A DNA stretch of 64,000 bases from Mycobacterium hubeiense (GCF_002838065.1 NZ_PIZU01000019.1:1-64000), one strand, 5' to 3'. Shown: positions 45,323 to 63,248, numbered from the stretch's first letter. The notes: generated from the letters alone by a model not told the origin. A program made the numbers and translations.

Positions 45323-48269
45323 TGCCCACGCACAGCTGGCCCGACGGGCGTATCCCGGTGCTGCTCAGCGCGCACGCCGAGGAACTCATCGCCGAAGACG
45401 CGCAGGCGATCCTGCGTTACCTGGACCGCGAACCGCCCGTCACCCAGGTGGCCGGGCAGCTGCTGCGGACTCGACGCGTGCGCAGGCACCGCTGCGTGAT
45501 TCGGGCCGGTGACCTCGGCGAGCTGGCCGCGGGCCTGCGCGCGTTGGCAGCGGGTGACGACCACCCGCTGGTGGCCCGCTCGACAGAACCTTCGGCCCCG
45601 CGTACCACGTTCGTGTTTCCGGGCCAGGGCACCCAGTGGCCGTCAATGGGTGCCGACGCCTACCGCGTGCTGCCGGTGTATCGCGCCGCGGCCGACAGGT
45701 GCGCCGAGGCGTTCGACGCGGCAGGACTGCCCTCCCCAGTGACGTATCTGACCACCGACCGCGACCCGGATACGTTCTGCGAAACCGAGATTCAGGGTGC
45801 GCAGTTCACCCACGCCGTCGCGCTGGCCGCGGTCTGGCGATCCTGTGGCGTCGTCCCGGACCTCACCGTCGGTCACAGCCTGGGCGAGATCGCCGCCGCC
45901 TACATCGCGGAATCCATCACCCTGTCGGATGCGGTCGCGGTGCTCGCCGCCCGCGCCGGCGTGGTGGACCGACTGCCCGGACGCTACGCCGTGGCGGCAT
46001 TGGGCATCACCGCCGAGGCCGCTCAGGAGCTCATCGCGAACACCCCGGGCTGGCTGGAACTCTCGGTCGTCAACGCGGCATCGGCGGTCGCGGTATCCGG
46101 TGACCGCGAGGCGGTGACCGCCGCCGTCAACACCGTGCAGGGCCGGGGCCAATTCGCCCGGGAGATCACCGTCAACTTCCCGGTTCACACCAGCGTGCTC
46201 GACCCGCTGCAGGACTGGGTGCAGGGCCAGCTGCCATGCTCCGAGTTCGCCGACACCCCAGTACAATTCATTGGATCGGTGACCGGCGACGTGGTGGCAC
46301 CCGGCACCGATTTCACCGACTACTGGTACAAGAATCTGCGGAGCATGGTGCGGTTCGACCACGCCGTGCGGTCTGCTCTTCGTTGTGGCGCAAAGGTATT
46401 CGTCGAACTGTCGACGCACCCGTCACTGCTGCACGCCATTGGTGAGGTGCTGGACGAATCCGGTGACTCCGCCGTGCTCCTGGGATCGGGTCGGCGCGGT
46501 GAGCCGTTGGTGGAGCAGCTGTCCGCGAACGTCGCCGCCGCAGCGGTCGCGGACCCCAGCTACCGCTGGGCCGATTTCATGGATGCTGCGCAGGAGCCGC
46601 TTCGCGACTTTCCGAACGCGCCGATGCGCAAGCTGCACATGTGGGCCACACCCGAACCCCTTTCGCCGGCGCCGGGCTTGACCGTCGCCATCGAAAAATG
46701 GCAGCGGACAGCACCACCCACACCGCGCAACGAGTCGGTCCGGCGCATCGCGCTGCTGGAACTCGGCTCTCAGACCCCGCTCGCCCAACGGCTGCACGCC
46801 GCGATTGACCGCCACCCCGGCACGGTGGCGGCGTCATCGAAAGACGCAGACGTCGTCGTCGCGATCGCGCCCGCGCTCGAGGACTCCGATGCGGCGCAGG
46901 CCGCCGCAGAGCTCACCGACCTCGTCGGTGACGGCCTCCTCGGCTACGTGAGCGAGATCGGACCGCAGTGCCGCGACGTGTGGCTACTGACCGTCGGCGG
47001 CGAACAGGCTGCCGCAGGAGATCCGGCGCCGCTGCCGGGTCAGGCGGCGCTGGCGGCAATGCACCGCAGCATCGGTTTCGAGCATCCCGATCAGTCGTTC
47101 GGCCATCTGGACCTAGCGTCACGCGATCTCGGCGAGACCGCCGCGGCAACGGTCCTCGATGTCCTGATCGCGGGCGGAGGCGAGGTGGCGCTGCGCGAAA
47201 CATCCGACGGCCCGGTCCTATACGGGCGCGAGGTGGGCGGCACCGCGCCGGCGGCACCGGCCTGGCCGGCCGATTCCGGTGTTCTCGATGATGTGGTGAT
47301 CACTGGCGGCGCCGGAGCGATAGGACTGCACTATGCGCGCTACTTCGCCGAGCGCGGTGCCAGGCGCATCGTGTTGCTCAGCCGCCGGGGCGCCGACGCC
47401 GCCATGTTGGCGAAGCTGGCCGAACGGCACGGTACCCAGGTCCTATCGCCGCCGTGCGACATCACCGACCGCGGCACGCTGGCGGCCACCGCAGCGGAAT
47501 TCGCCGGTGATGGCGCATCATTGCTCATCCACGCGGCCGGCACGGCGACCTTCGCCGAGAGTGATCGTCTGACCGAGGCGGTATTCGCCGACACGTTCGG
47601 CGCAAAGGTCACCGGGCTGGCGCATATGACCGACCTGTGGCCGCTGCGGCCTGATTCCCGAATCCTATTGTGTTCCTCCGTGATCGGAGTGTGGGGCGGA
47701 AAGGGAACCGCGGCGTACGCGGCGGCGAATCGGATGCTCGACGCGATGGCGCATCAGTTGCGGGCAAGGGGGCTGCGGTGCGTGGCGGTGCGCTGGGGGC
47801 TGTGGCAGGGCTCGGCGGAGAGCACGGGAATCGTCGACGCGGATGAGACGGCGCGCGTGCAGCGCACCGGATTGCGGCCGATGCCACCGACGTTGGCTAT
47901 CGAGGCCAGCCTGTACGACCATGTGGTCGACCCGTTGATACTCGCCGCCGACGCCGACCGGATCCGGCTGTTCTTCGGCAGCCAAGGGCCCGCCGCGGTT
48001 TCGGAAGCCCCGGTCACGATCGCCGCCACCACCGCCGAGGCGGTTCGCATCGAACTGGCGGCCGTGCTGAACATCGCCGAAATCGAGGCGCTGAACCTCG
48101 ACGCGTCACTGTTCGACCTCGGCGTGGATTCGCTGCTCGCACTCGACCTGCGCAAGCGGCTCAAGAAGGCCACCGGCCGGACCGTACCTCTCGCAAAGCT
48201 GTTGGGCGGGATCACCGGGGCTGAGCTGATCACCAACCTCGAAGACCACAGAGAGAGTGAAAATTTCGC

Positions 48270-48273
<4 letters not shown>
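45322..48273 (+). CDS. mbtD: polyketide synthase MbtD, AT-KR-ACP
   Basis: A 983-residue PKS protein without a ketosynthase, which MbtC supplies. The acyltransferase has 'TFVFPGQGTQWPSMGADAY' and the active Ser in 'VGHSLGEIAAAYI' (about residue 184). A ketoreductase has 'ITGGAGAIGLHYARYFAERG' and 'GTAAYAAANRMLDAM'. The ACP has 'LGVDSLLALDLRKRL' with Ser near 936. Together with MbtC it makes the beta-hydroxyacyl unit. The GTG of mbtE overlaps its stop. Confidence 0.95.
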
Positions 48274-53491
<5,218 letters not shown>

Positions 53492-53495
<4 letters not shown>

Positions 53496-56400
53496 CGTCA
53501 ACCGACACAAAACCCGCCATCGAAGATGTGATGGCGCTGAGCCCGCTGCAGCAGGGCCTGTTTTCGATGGCCGCCCTCACCGACCGCGAGGACGGCGCTG
53601 ACCCGTACACCATCGCGATGGCCGCCGATGTCACCGGCCGACTCGACGTCGAGCTGCTGCGCGACTGCGCGGCAACGATGTTGGTGCGTCACCCCAACCT
53701 TCGGGCAAGCTTTTTCCGCGGTGAGCTGAGCCGGCCGGTGCAGGTGATCCCGAGCCACGTCGAGGTGCCCTGGCGCCATGTCAGCGCCCGGCCGGAGGAC
53801 GTCGAGGCCCTGGAAGCCGAGGAGCGCCGCCGCCCGTTCGATCTCGAACGCGGGCCGGCGATCCGGTTCCTGCTCATCGAATTGCCCGACGAGCGTTGGC
53901 ATCTGGTGGTCGTCGCCCATCACATCGTGATCGACGGGTGGTCGTTGCCGCTGTTCGTCGGCGAGCTCATCACGCTGTACCGCTGTAGCGGTGACACCGC
54001 GGCGCTGCCGCCGTCGCCCCGGCCGTACCGCGACTACATCGGTTGGTTGGCCACCCGTGACCCCGAGGCGAGCCGCAGCCTGTGGCGGCAGCACCTGGCA
54101 GGCCTGGACGGTCCGACGCTGCTGACACCCGCGCTGACCGGAGCCGAGGCACCGGCCGGCATCCCGCGTCGCACCGAACTGCGGCTCGATCGCCACGCCA
54201 CCGGCCGCCTGGCCGAAGCCGCCCGCTCCCGTGGTGTCACGGTGAACACCTTGTTCCAAATAGCCTGGGCGACACTGTTGTCGGCGTTCACCGACCGCGG
54301 CGACGTGGTCTTCGGCGTGACGGTGTCGGGCCGGCCCAGTGAACTGACCGGCGTCGAGACCATGATCGGCCTGTTCATCAACACCGTGCCACTGCGGGTG
54401 AGGCTGAACCCCGCGCAGCCGGTCGGCGCGCAATGCGTCGCGCTGCAACGTGAAGCGGCCGCGCTGCGGGACCACAGCTATCTCGGGCATGCCGAACTCC
54501 GGGCACTCGGCGGCGTCGGGGAAATGTTCGACACGCTGCTGGTGTACGAGAACTTCCCGCCCGGCGGGGTGGTCGGCGGTACGGAGTTCACCGCCAACGG
54601 CGCGACGTTCTACCCGGCCGCGCTGGAAAGCCTTTCACACTTTCCGGTAACCATCGCCGCGCATCTCACCGACGGTGAACTCATCGTGCTGGTGGAGGTG
54701 ATTGACGGTGCGCTCGGCCCGATGAGTCCGGAAAGCCTGGGCACGCGCGTGCTTTCGATCGTGCAACGTCTGATCGACCGCTGGGACAGTCCACTTCGCG
54801 ATGTCGGCGTTCTCCTCGACGATGAGCGCGAGCGCATCCAGGCCCGCGGTGCCACGCGGTCACCGGCGGTGGCCGGCTGCGGCGTGCACACGAAGTTCAC
54901 CGAAATCGCCGGCGGCCGACTGGGTTCGGTCGCCGTGACGTGGCACAGCGGCCAGATGACCTACCGCGAGCTTGACGAGGCAGCTGACCGTGTCGCCGCG
55001 GCACTTGTCGCGCGCGGGGTGCGTAGCGAGACACCGGTCGCGATAAAGCTCTCGCGCGGACCGGATTACGTGGTCTCGATGCTGGGCGTGCTCAAGGCCG
55101 GCGGCATGATCGTGCCGCTCGACCCGGCCATGCCCGCCGTGCGCATCGACGACATCCTGGCGCAGGCCGCCGTCCATGTCGTCGTCGACGACGCCCTGAT
55201 CGCCGCCGCGACCGACGAGCCGCCACCGGACTATCGGCCCGCAACCGTGTGCCCCCAGCAGGCGGCCTACGTCGTGTTCACCTCGGGCACCACCGGCCGG
55301 CCGAAAGGCGTTGTCGGCACGCATGAAGCGCTGCTGGCCTACGCCGATGACCACGCGCAGCACATCCTGCGTCCGGCCGCCACCCGCATCGGCCGACCGT
55401 TGCGCATCGCACACGCCTGGTCGTTCACCTTCGACGCGGCGTGGCAACCGCTCGCGGCGCTGCTCGACGGACATTCGGTGCACGTCATCGGCGATGAGGT
55501 GCAGCGCGACGCCGAGGCACTCGTCGAGACCATCGGGCGGTTCGGCCTCGACATGATCGACACCACGCCGTCGATGTTCGCCCAACTGCACAACGTCGGC
55601 CTGCTGTCCACGGTGCCGCTGACGGTGCTGGCCCTCGGCGGGGAAGCCGTCGGGGTCGCAGCCTGGCGACTGATCCAAGATGAATGCGCCCGCACCGGAA
55701 TGTCGGCCTACAACTGCTACGGGCCCACCGAGACCACCGTCGAGGCGGTCGTCGCCACCATCGCCGAGCACGCACAGCCGTCGATCGGACATCCCACCCG
55801 GCCCACCGTTGCGCACGTGCTGGATTCCTGGCTGCGGCCGGTACCGGACGGCGTGGCCGGTGAGCTGTACCTGGCGGGCGATCAGTTGACCCGCGGCTAC
55901 CTCGGTCGCCCGGCCGAGACTGCGGGCCGCTTCGTCGCGGATCCGTTCGTGCCCGGCCGCCGGATGTATCGCACCGGTGATGTCGTTCGCCGCGGGCCGG
56001 ACGGGGCTCTGCAGTTCCTGGGCCGCACCGACGATCAGGTGAAGATCCGCGGTTTTCGTGTTGAGCCCAGCGAGATTTCGGCGGTGCTACACAGCCATCC
56101 CGCGGTGCGCCATGCCCACGTCGCGGTGCGCCGCCACGCCAGCGGCCCGAGGCTGATCGCGTATGTGGCGGCGGGGGAGAACCCGCCGTCGGTGTCTGAA
56201 CTGCGCGGCATGCTCACCAAGCGACTGCCGCGCTACCTGGTTCCGCACCACATCGTCGTCGTCGGCGAGCTGCCGCTCACCACGCATGGCAAGGTGGACG
56301 AGAGCGCCCTGACCGCAATCGATTTCGGCGAAATTGCCGCGACCGCACCGGAAACCGCCACCGAAGCCGCGCTGGCCGAACTGCTGTGCGACGTCCTGGA

Positions 56401-57994
56401 CGCCCCGCAGGTCGACGTGACCGCCGAGTTCCTGGAGATGGGCCTGGACAGCATCGCCGCGCTATCGCTGGTGCAGGCGGCGCGTCGACGGGGCATCGAG
56501 ATGCGGGCCCGGTTGATGCTGGAATGCAACACCATCCGGGAACTGGCCGCGGCCATCGACAACGGCGTCGGTCCGCACGGACCCGCGGGCGTCGACGCCG
56601 ATCGATACGGCGAAGTGCTGCCCGCACCCATCGTCTCCTGGATGTACGAGTGCGGAAATTTCCGCCGGTTCACCCAGGACGTGATCATCGCGCTGCCGCC
56701 CGATATGTCCGGCGAGCGACTGGAGGAGGTGCTGCAGGCGCTGCTGGATCGCCACGACATGCTGCGTTCGGTACTGGAAGTCCGCGACGGGCGGTACCGG
56801 CTGACCACTCGGCCGCCGGGATCGGTTCGGGCGGCCGATGTTTTGCATCGGGTGGACGCCCCGGCCGAGGCCGCCCTGGCGGCCGAATCGCGCGCCGCGC
56901 AGAACCGCATCGACCCGACGACCGGCTCCATGATCCAGGCGGTGTCGTTCGCCGGTCGGCCCGCGTGCCTGCTGATGTGCGTGCACCACCTGGCCACCGA
57001 TGTGGTGTCGTGGTACGTGATGCTGGCCGGTATGGCGCAGATCGCCGCCGATCTCAATGCCGGCGAAACACCCAAGGTGGCAACGGAATACACCACCTAC
57101 CGCGAGTTCTGCCAATTGTTGGACGAACGCAGTCGCACCGACGAGGTGACGGCGCAACGTGAGTACTGGACCCGCCAGCTCGGCGCGCCGGACCCGGCGT
57201 TGGGCAGGCGCCTGCCGGATCCGACCACTGACACGTGGGGGTCGTTGCGGCGCACCGACGTCGCGACCGACAGCGCGACCACCCGCCGCATTCTCGACAA
57301 GGTCGACGGGTCCGGGATCGAGATGCGGGATTTCCTGCTGGCCGCATTGACGATGACCATCACGTCGTGGCAGGTTTCCCGCGGTCAGTCCGCCGAGCAT
57401 GGCGCGTTGATCGCGCTGGAGGGACACGGCCGCGAAGACAGTCAGTTGGCCAGTTCGGTCGACACCTCGGCGACGGTAGGGTGGTTCACCTCGGTGTACC
57501 CGGTGCGATTGGGCGCCGGCGACAAGCCCGTCGATGTGCAGACGGCCCAGCGCGATCCGGACGCCGCGCGGGCATTGGTGGACAACGTGGCCAAAGACGT
57601 TGCCGCCGTGCCCAACCGCGGCCTGGACTACGGGCTGCTGCGCTACCACCGCGCCGATCCCGCTCTCGTCGCAGCGCGCCACCCGCAGGTCGAGTTCAAT
57701 TACATCGGCCGCTACGACCTCAGTGCCGACCCCGCCGTGCGGGCGGGCGCCGACACCTCGCCGTGGTCACTGATCACCGACGCCGCGCTCAACGAACAGC
57801 TGCCACTGGCGCCGGAACCCGATCTGCCGCTGCGCTATACGTTCGACGTCATCGCTGTCGTGACCTCCACCACCGAAGGGCCGCAGCTGATGACGAGCTG
57901 GCGGCGGAGCGAGAAGCTTTCCACAGCAGCGGAACTCGACGAGTTGGCGGAGTTGTGGCGCCGCGCCATAGACGTGTTGGGGGAGGCCCTGTGA
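53492..57994 (+). CDS. mbtF: terminal NRPS MbtF, C-A-PCP-E-like
   Basis: A 1500-residue NRPS from ATG 53492. Condensation: 'VVAHHIVIDGWSLPLFVGEL'. Adenylation: 'VVFTSGTTGRPKGVVGTHEA', 'MYRTGDVVRRG' and 'HGKVDESAL'. PCP: 'MGLDSIAALSLVQ' (Ser near 986). The last ~450 residues are an epimerisation-type condensation-fold domain with 'CVHHLATDVVSWYVML' and 'VEFNYIGRYDLS'. It activates the second lysine; the terminal domain is the candidate for caprolactam formation and release, because no thioesterase ends the line. GTGA overlap with mbtG. Confidence 0.94.
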
Positions 57995-59283
57995 GTGCAA
58001 CGCTGGCCGTTGTCGGCGCCGGCGCCAAAGCGGTCGCCGTCGCCGCCAAGGCCGCCGAACTGCGCACGATGGGAGTCGATGTCCCGGACGTCATCGCCGT
58101 CGAACGCACGGGAATCGCGGCCAACTGGCAGGCCAGCGGCGGCTGGACCGACGGGCAGCACCGGCTGGGCACGAGCCCGGAGAAGGACGTCGGGTTCCCG
58201 TACCGGTCGTCGCTGGTGCCGCGCCGCAACGCCGAACTCGACGAGCGGATGACCCGGCACAGCTGGCAGTCGTATCTGATCGCGACCGGACAGTTCGCCG
58301 AATGGGTGGACCGCGGCCGGCCCGCGCCCACGCATCGCAGGTGGAGCCAGTACCTGCGTTGGGTGGCCGACAACATCGACATGACTGTGATAGCCGGTGA
58401 GGTGCAACGCATCTCGGTGTCCGAACGGCGATGGGCGCTGCACACCCACGAGACCACGGTGCACGCCGACGCGGTGATGATCTCCGGCCCGGGGCAGGCC
58501 GAACGATCCATCCTGCCCGGCAACCCGCGGGTGCTGTCCATCGCGCAGTTCTGGCACCGCGCCGCGGCACACGAGCTGATCGTCGCCGAGCGGGTCGCAG
58601 TGATCGGTGGCGGGGAGACCGCCGCGTCGATGCTCAATGAGCTGTTCCGGCATCGGGTTTCGACCATCACCGTGATCTCACCGCAGGTGACGCTGTTCAC
58701 CCGGGGTGAGGGCTTCTTCGAGAACACGCTGTTCTCCGATCCGACCGGCTGGACCGAACTGACGCTGGCCGAACGCCGTGATGCGTTGGCCCGCACCGAC
58801 CGTGGCGTGTTCTCGGCGCGGGTGCAGGACGCCCTGCTTGCCGACGACCGGATCCGTCACTTGCGGGGTCGAGTCGCGCACGCTGTGGCCCGCGACGAGA
58901 AGATCCGGCTGACCCTGCAGACCGAGCGGGGCAGCGAACGCCTGGAGACCGTGCACGGTTTCGACCTGGTGATCGACGGGTCGGGAGCCGACGCGCTGTG
59001 GTTCGTGCCGCTGCTGGGTCAAGACGCGCTCGACCTACTGGAGCTCGGGCTCGGTGGTCCGCTGACCGGTGAGGCGCTGCAGCAAAGCATCGGTTACGAC
59101 CTCGCGGTCACCGACGTCGTCCCGAAGCTGTTCTTGCCCGGGCTGTCCGGGCTCACCCAGGGCCCTGGGTTTCCCAACCTCAGTTGCCTGGGGCTGCTGT
59201 CCGACCGAGTCCTGGGATCCGACTATTCAGCAAGTGCCGACACCACGATCAGGAGTAGCGATGAGCACCAACCCATTCGATGA
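57991..59283 (+). CDS. mbtG: L-lysine / mycobactin N6-hydroxylase MbtG
   Basis: A 430-residue flavoprotein from GTG 57991. The FAD loop is '[20 protein letters not shown]', with the unusual GAGAKA of MbtG proteins, and the NADPH loop is '[20 protein letters not shown]'. The C-terminal '[20 protein letters not shown]' is typical of the family. It makes the N6-hydroxy groups that become the two hydroxamate iron ligands. Its 3' end overlaps mbtH by 23 bp. Confidence 0.94.
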   Translation: MSATLAVVGAGAKAVAVAAKAAELRTMGVDVPDVIAVERTGIAANWQASGGWTDGQHRLGTSPEKDVGFPYRSSLVPRRNAELDERMTRHSWQSYLIATGQFAEWVDRGRPAPTHRRWSQYLRWVADNIDMTVIAGEVQRISVSERRWALHTHETTVHADAVMISGPGQAERSILPGNPRVLSIAQFWHRAAAHELIVAERVAVIGGGETAASMLNELFRHRVSTITVISPQVTLFTRGEGFFENTLFSDPTGWTELTLAERRDALARTDRGVFSARVQDALLADDRIRHLRGRVAHAVARDEKIRLTLQTERGSERLETVHGFDLVIDGSGADALWFVPLLGQDALDLLELGLGGPLTGEALQQSIGYDLAVTDVVPKLFLPGLSGLTQGPGFPNLSCLGLLSDRVLGSDYSASADTTIRSSDEHQPIR

Positions 59284-59476
59284 CGAGAACGGCACCTTCT
59301 ATGTGCTGGTCAACGAGGAGGACCAACACAGCTTGTGGCCGACTTTCGCCGACGTCCCCGCGGGCTGGCGGGTGGTGTTCGGTGAGAGCACCCGCGCCGA
59401 CTGCCTGGCTTATGTCGAACAGAACTGGACCGACCTGCGCCCGCGCAGCCTGCGTGAGGCGATGGTCAGCGATTAA
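59261..59476 (+). CDS. mbtH: MbtH-like NRPS chaperone
   Basis: A 71-residue protein with all MbtH signature residues: '[20 protein letters not shown]', '[20 protein letters not shown]' and '[12 protein letters not shown]'. MbtH proteins bind adenylation domains and are needed for their folding or activity. ATG 59261 is preceded by AGGAG at 59251-59255. It is the last gene of the mbtB-H transcript; its stop is 4 bp from a convergent gene. Confidence 0.95.
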   Translation: MSTNPFDDENGTFYVLVNEEDQHSLWPTFADVPAGWRVVFGESTRADCLAYVEQNWTDLRPRSLREAMVSD

Positions 59477-59480
59477 CTCG

Positions 59481-59804
59481 CTACGTGCCCTGCGGCAGGA
59501 TGCCGTCCATGCCGTCCATGTCGAAAATGCGGGCATGCAGGACGGTGCGGTTGCGCAGCGCGGCCCGCACCGCCCGGTGCAGGCCGTCCTCCAGGTACAC
59601 CACGCCCTTCCACTTCACGGCGTGGGGAAACAAATCGCCATAGAACGTCGAATCCTCCGACAGCAAACGATCCAGCGCCAACACGGTCGTCGTCGTCACG
59701 ATCTCGTCCAACCGGATTTGCCGCGGCGGGATCTGCGACCAGTCCCGATGACTCAGGCCATGGTCCGGATAGGGTTTGCCGTCGCGGACGCCCTTGAAGA
59801 TCAC
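59481..59804 (-). CDS. conserved mycobacterial protein (Rv2375-like)
   Basis: A 107-residue protein beginning 'MIFKGVRDGKPYPDHGLSHR', with 'IPPRQIRLDEIVTTTTVLAL' and 'VVYLEDGLHRAVRAALRNRT'. The 'DGLHR...LR.R' arrangement recalls the ParB/Srx-like 'DG.HR...A' motif, so a nucleotide- or nucleic-acid-binding fold is possible, but the resemblance is short. Position between mbtH and hrcA matches Rv2375 of M. tuberculosis. Function unknown. Confidence 0.75.
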   Translation of the reverse strand: MIFKGVRDGKPYPDHGLSHRDWSQIPPRQIRLDEIVTTTTVLALDRLLSEDSTFYGDLFPHAVKWKGVVYLEDGLHRAVRAALRNRTVLHARIFDMDGMDGILPQGT

Positions 59805-59947
59805 CGCTGATCCGCCCCGCTGATCCGCCCCCGTCCCCTTCGCGTCAGCATGAAAAGTAAGGCTAGTCCCTGGGCGCCAGCGCCGTCAGCATCACGCTCT
59901 TGACAGCGCCACGCTCATGTGCGCGGAGAACGGGCTGATGATGACCG

Positions 59948-59953
59948 TAAAAT
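59948..59953 (+). promoter_or_regulatory. -10-like element of the hrcA-dnaJ2 promoter
   Basis: TAAAAT stands 33 bp before the hrcA GTG, in the 182-bp region divergent from the Rv2375-like gene. No convincing -35 is at 16-18 bp. A TTGACA at 59900 is too far away to pair with it. No CIRCE palindrome (TTAGCACTC-N9-GAGTGCTAA) was found in this region. Confidence 0.35.
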
Positions 59954-59986
59954 GGGCGAGAACTAGGTGCGAGTGGGAGGTGAACA

Positions 59987-61018
59987 GTGGGTAGTGCCGA
60001 CGACCGTCGCTTCGAGGTGCTGCGTGCGATCGTCGCCGACTTCGTTGCCACCAAGGAGCCCATTGGCTCCAAAACCCTTGTCGAGCGCCATAACCTCGGT
60101 GTTTCCAGTGCGACCGTGCGCAACGACATGGCGGTGCTGGAGGCGGAGGGTTACATCACTCAGCCGCATACCAGCTCCGGGCGAATCCCGACAGAGAAGG
60201 GTTACCGCGAATTCGTCGACCGGCTCGACGACATCAAGCCGCTGTCGTCGTCGGAGCGACGCGCGATCCTGAAGTTCCTGGAATCCGGCGTCGACCTCGA
60301 TGACGTGCTGCGTCGCGCGGTGCGGCTGCTGGCGCAGCTGACTCGCCAGGTCGCGGTGGTGCAGTACCCCACCTTGTCGACGTCGAGCGTGCGCCACCTG
60401 GAGGTGGTGGCGTTGACGCCCGCGAAGCTGTTGCTGGTGGTGATCACCGACACCGGCCGCGTCGATCAGCGGATCGTGGAACTCGGCGACGCCATCGACG
60501 AGCACGAGCTGACCCAGTTGCGGGACCTGCTGGGCCAGGCGCTGGAGGGCAAGCCGCTGGCGGCGGCGTCGGTTGCGGTGTCCGAGCTGGCCAGCCACCT
60601 CAACGGCCACACCGGCCTGGCCGTCGCGGTCGGCCGCTGCGCGACGGTGCTGGTGGAGACGCTGGTCGAACACCACGAGGAGCGGTTGCTGCTCGGCGGT
60701 ACCGCCAACCTGACTCGCAACACCGCGGATTTCGGCGGTTCGTTGCGCTCGGTTCTCGAGGCGCTCGAAGAACAGGTGGTGGTATTGCGTCTGCTGGCGG
60801 CGCAGCAGGAGGCCGGCAAGGTGACGGTGCGCATCGGCCACGAGACCGAGGCCGAAGAGATGGCGGGCGCGTCGGTGGTGAGCACGGCGTACGGCTCGTC
60901 GGGCAAAGTGTATGGCGGCATGGGTGTGTTAGGGCCCACGCGAATGGACTATCCGGGAACTATCGCTAATGTCGCTGCGGTTGCTTTGTACATCGGCGAA
61001 GTCTTAGGCAGCCGCTAA
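59987..61018 (+). CDS. hrcA: heat-inducible transcription repressor HrcA
   Basis: A 343-residue repressor from GTG 59987, preceded by GGGAGGTG. The winged helix is at residues 1-70 ('[20 protein letters not shown]', '[20 protein letters not shown]'), and the GAF-like middle and C-terminal parts include '[20 protein letters not shown]'. HrcA binds CIRCE elements at chaperonin genes. The gene stands immediately before dnaJ2, matching Rv2374c-Rv2373c. Confidence 0.95.
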   Translation: MGSADDRRFEVLRAIVADFVATKEPIGSKTLVERHNLGVSSATVRNDMAVLEAEGYITQPHTSSGRIPTEKGYREFVDRLDDIKPLSSSERRAILKFLESGVDLDDVLRRAVRLLAQLTRQVAVVQYPTLSTSSVRHLEVVALTPAKLLLVVITDTGRVDQRIVELGDAIDEHELTQLRDLLGQALEGKPLAAASVAVSELASHLNGHTGLAVAVGRCATVLVETLVEHHEERLLLGGTANLTRNTADFGGSLRSVLEALEEQVVVLRLLAAQQEAGKVTVRIGHETEAEEMAGASVVSTAYGSSGKVYGGMGVLGPTRMDYPGTIANVAAVALYIGEVLGSR

Positions 61019-61041
61019 CACCGGCATTCGAAAGGTCAGGC

Positions 61042-62187
61042 GTGGCACGCGACTATTACGGCCTGCTCGGAGTGAGCAAGGGCGCCAGTGATACGGAGAT
61101 CAAACGCGCCTATCGGCGATTGGCCCGCGAGCTGCATCCCGACGTCAACCCCGACGAGGAGGCTCAGGCGCGGTTCCGGGAGATCAGCGTCGCCTACGAG
61201 GTGCTCAGCGATCCGGAGAAGCGCCGCATCGTCGACCTCGGCGGCGACCCGATGGAGACCGCGAGCGCTGCGGGCAACGGCTTCAGCGGCTTCGGCGGTC
61301 TCGGCGATGTCTTCGAGGCCTTCTTCGGCGGCGGTACCGCCTCGCGCGGACCCATCGGCCGGGTCCGGCCGGGTTCGGATTCGTTGCTGCGGATGCGGCT
61401 TGACCTGGAGGAATGCGCCACCGGCGTGACCAAACAGGTCACCGTTGACACCGCCGTGCTGTGCGACCTGTGCCACGGCAAGGGCACCCACGGCAATTCC
61501 ACGCCCGTCACCTGTGACACCTGCGGCGGGCGCGGCGAGATCCAGACCGTGCAGCGCTCGCTGCTCGGACAGGTGATGACGTCACGGCCGTGCCCGGTCT
61601 GCGGCGGGGTGGGCGAGGTCATTCCCGACCCGTGTCACCGCTGCGGCGGTGACGGCCGGGTACGCGCGCGGCGCGATATCAGCGTCAAGATCCCGGCCGG
61701 CGTGGGCGACGGGATGCGGGTGCGGCTGGCCGCGCAGGGCGAAGTCGGGCCCGGCGGCGGGCCGGCGGGCGATCTCTATGTCGAGGTGCACGAGAAGCAG
61801 CACCCCACGTTCGTCCGCGACGGCGATGACCTGCACTGCACCATTTCGGTGCCGATGGTCGACGCCGCGTTGGGCACCACGGTTACCGTCGACGCGATCC
61901 TCGACGGGCCGACGGAGATCACCATCCCTGCGGGCACCCAACCCGGTGCCATCACCACGCTGCGTGGCCACGGCATGCCGCATCTGCGCTCGGGCGTGCG
62001 CGGCGACCTGCATGCGCACATCGACGTCGTGGTGCCCACCCGCCTCGACAACGAGGACATCGAGCTGCTGCGCAAGTTCAAGGAGCGCCGCACTCGCGAC
62101 GAGGCGGAGGTGCGCTCGACGCAGGCGCCGGCGTCGACCGCGAGCGGTTTGTTCAGCCGGCTGCGCGAGACCTTCACCGGTCGCTAG
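61042..62187 (+). CDS. dnaJ2: molecular chaperone DnaJ (second paralogue)
   Basis: A 381-residue type I DnaJ from GTG 61042. The J domain has His32-Pro33-Asp34. A Gly/Phe-rich linker ('[20 protein letters not shown]') follows, then four zinc-binding repeats ([32 protein letters not shown]) and the C-terminal substrate domains. It stimulates DnaK and holds unfolded protein. The association with hrcA distinguishes it from DnaJ1 of the dnaK operon. Confidence 0.95.
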   Translation: MARDYYGLLGVSKGASDTEIKRAYRRLARELHPDVNPDEEAQARFREISVAYEVLSDPEKRRIVDLGGDPMETASAAGNGFSGFGGLGDVFEAFFGGGTASRGPIGRVRPGSDSLLRMRLDLEECATGVTKQVTVDTAVLCDLCHGKGTHGNSTPVTCDTCGGRGEIQTVQRSLLGQVMTSRPCPVCGGVGEVIPDPCHRCGGDGRVRARRDISVKIPAGVGDGMRVRLAAQGEVGPGGGPAGDLYVEVHEKQHPTFVRDGDDLHCTISVPMVDAALGTTVTVDAILDGPTEITIPAGTQPGAITTLRGHGMPHLRSGVRGDLHAHIDVVVPTRLDNEDIELLRKFKERRTRDEAEVRSTQAPASTASGLFSRLRETFTGR

Positions 62188-62217
62188 TGCCCATGCGCCG
62201 CGAGGACGGTTAGCGCC

Positions 62218-62967
62218 ATGTCGCGCGCGATGTTCTATGTCGACGCGCTACCCGAGGTTGGTGATGTGGCGGTCGTGGACGGCGACGAGGGTTTTCACGC
62301 CGCCAATGTCCGGCGCATCCGCCCCGGCGAGCAGATCGATCTCAGCGATGGCGCCGGCGCGCTGGCGCACTGCGTCGTCGAAGACGTCGGCAAAGGTCGG
62401 CTGACGGCGCGGCTGCTGGAGCGTTGGCAGGTCGCGCCGGCCACGCCGAGCGTCACCGTCGTGCAGGCATTGCCGAAATCCGATCGCTCCGAGCTGGCCA
62501 TCGAGTTGGCGACGGAGGCCGGAGCGGACGCGTTTGTGGCTTGGCAGGCGTCGCGCTGTGTGGCCCGTTGGGAGGGCTCGGCGCGGGTCGAGAAAGGACT
62601 GCGACGCTGGCGTGCGGTGGCCCGTTCGGCGGCCCGCCAATCGCGGCGTCCGTACATCCCGGCGGTCAGCGGTGTGGTGACGACGGGGGAGCTGGTGCGA
62701 CGGGTCAGTGACGAGGTTGCGGCCGACGGTGTGGTGCTGGCTCTGCACGAGGCGGCTACCGAGCCATTCGCCAAAGTCTCTCTGTCGCATACTGATTCGG
62801 TGATGTTGATCGTCGGACCGGAAGGAGGCATTAGCGACGAGGAGATCGACGCACTCGCTGGGGCGGGGGCTGTGCCAGTGCGGCTCGGCCCCACGGTATT
62901 GCGCACGTCGACGGCCGCGGCCGTCGCGCTGGGAGCGCTCGGTGTGCTGACGCCGCGCTGGGATTGA
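62218..62967 (+). CDS. rsmE: 16S rRNA (uracil-1498-N3)-methyltransferase
   Basis: A 249-residue SPOUT methyltransferase. It has an N-terminal PUA-like part ('[20 protein letters not shown]') and the trefoil-knot core: '[20 protein letters not shown]', '[17 protein letters not shown]', '[16 protein letters not shown]' and '[18 protein letters not shown]'. It methylates U1498 of 16S rRNA with S-adenosylmethionine. It follows dnaJ2 by 30 bp, as in other mycobacteria (Rv2372c). Confidence 0.95.
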   Translation: MSRAMFYVDALPEVGDVAVVDGDEGFHAANVRRIRPGEQIDLSDGAGALAHCVVEDVGKGRLTARLLERWQVAPATPSVTVVQALPKSDRSELAIELATEAGADAFVAWQASRCVARWEGSARVEKGLRRWRAVARSAARQSRRPYIPAVSGVVTTGELVRRVSDEVAADGVVLALHEAATEPFAKVSLSHTDSVMLIVGPEGGISDEEIDALAGAGAVPVRLGPTVLRTSTAAAVALGALGVLTPRWD

Positions 62968-63248
62968 AACAGCACCCGACCCCGAACAGGTGTATCACTG
63001 AAGGCGTTGAGCGACAACTGAAGTCGCTTATGGCACGAGGATAAAGCCGCCAAGCGGATCGAGGGCGACTCAGATTCTAGCTAGCGGAGGGGAGTGTCAG
63101 CTGGAGAGCACCAGTGCCTAACGGCTCCAGCATCACGTCGGCGGGCCAACTCACGCGGTGGTCCTCTCTCCTTCAGGATTTCATCGAGCGGATCGGTCGG
63201 TGGCGGCTCGCCTTGAGGGTGATCGAGCGCCTGTCAGCACCTTTCTCT
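62968..63248. other. intergenic region after rsmE
   Basis: No convincing gene. A stem TGAGCGAC (63008-63015) / GTCGCTTA (63023-63030) with a 7-nt loop and one G-T pair lies 40 bp after the rsmE stop. It could end that transcript, though it lacks a T run. A 65-codon plus-strand frame from 63114 has no family resemblance and overlaps the next minus-strand gene. Confidence 0.4.

Noticed and set aside
59858..59880. IdeR-like box near the Rv2375-like start (AGTAAGGCTAGTCC)
   Set aside because: Only about 10 of 19 consensus positions match, and the neighbouring genes are not iron-related.
59900..59905. TTGACA as the -35 of hrcA
   Set aside because: It lies 42 bp from the TAAAAT -10-like element, and no -10 stands 16-18 bp downstream of it.
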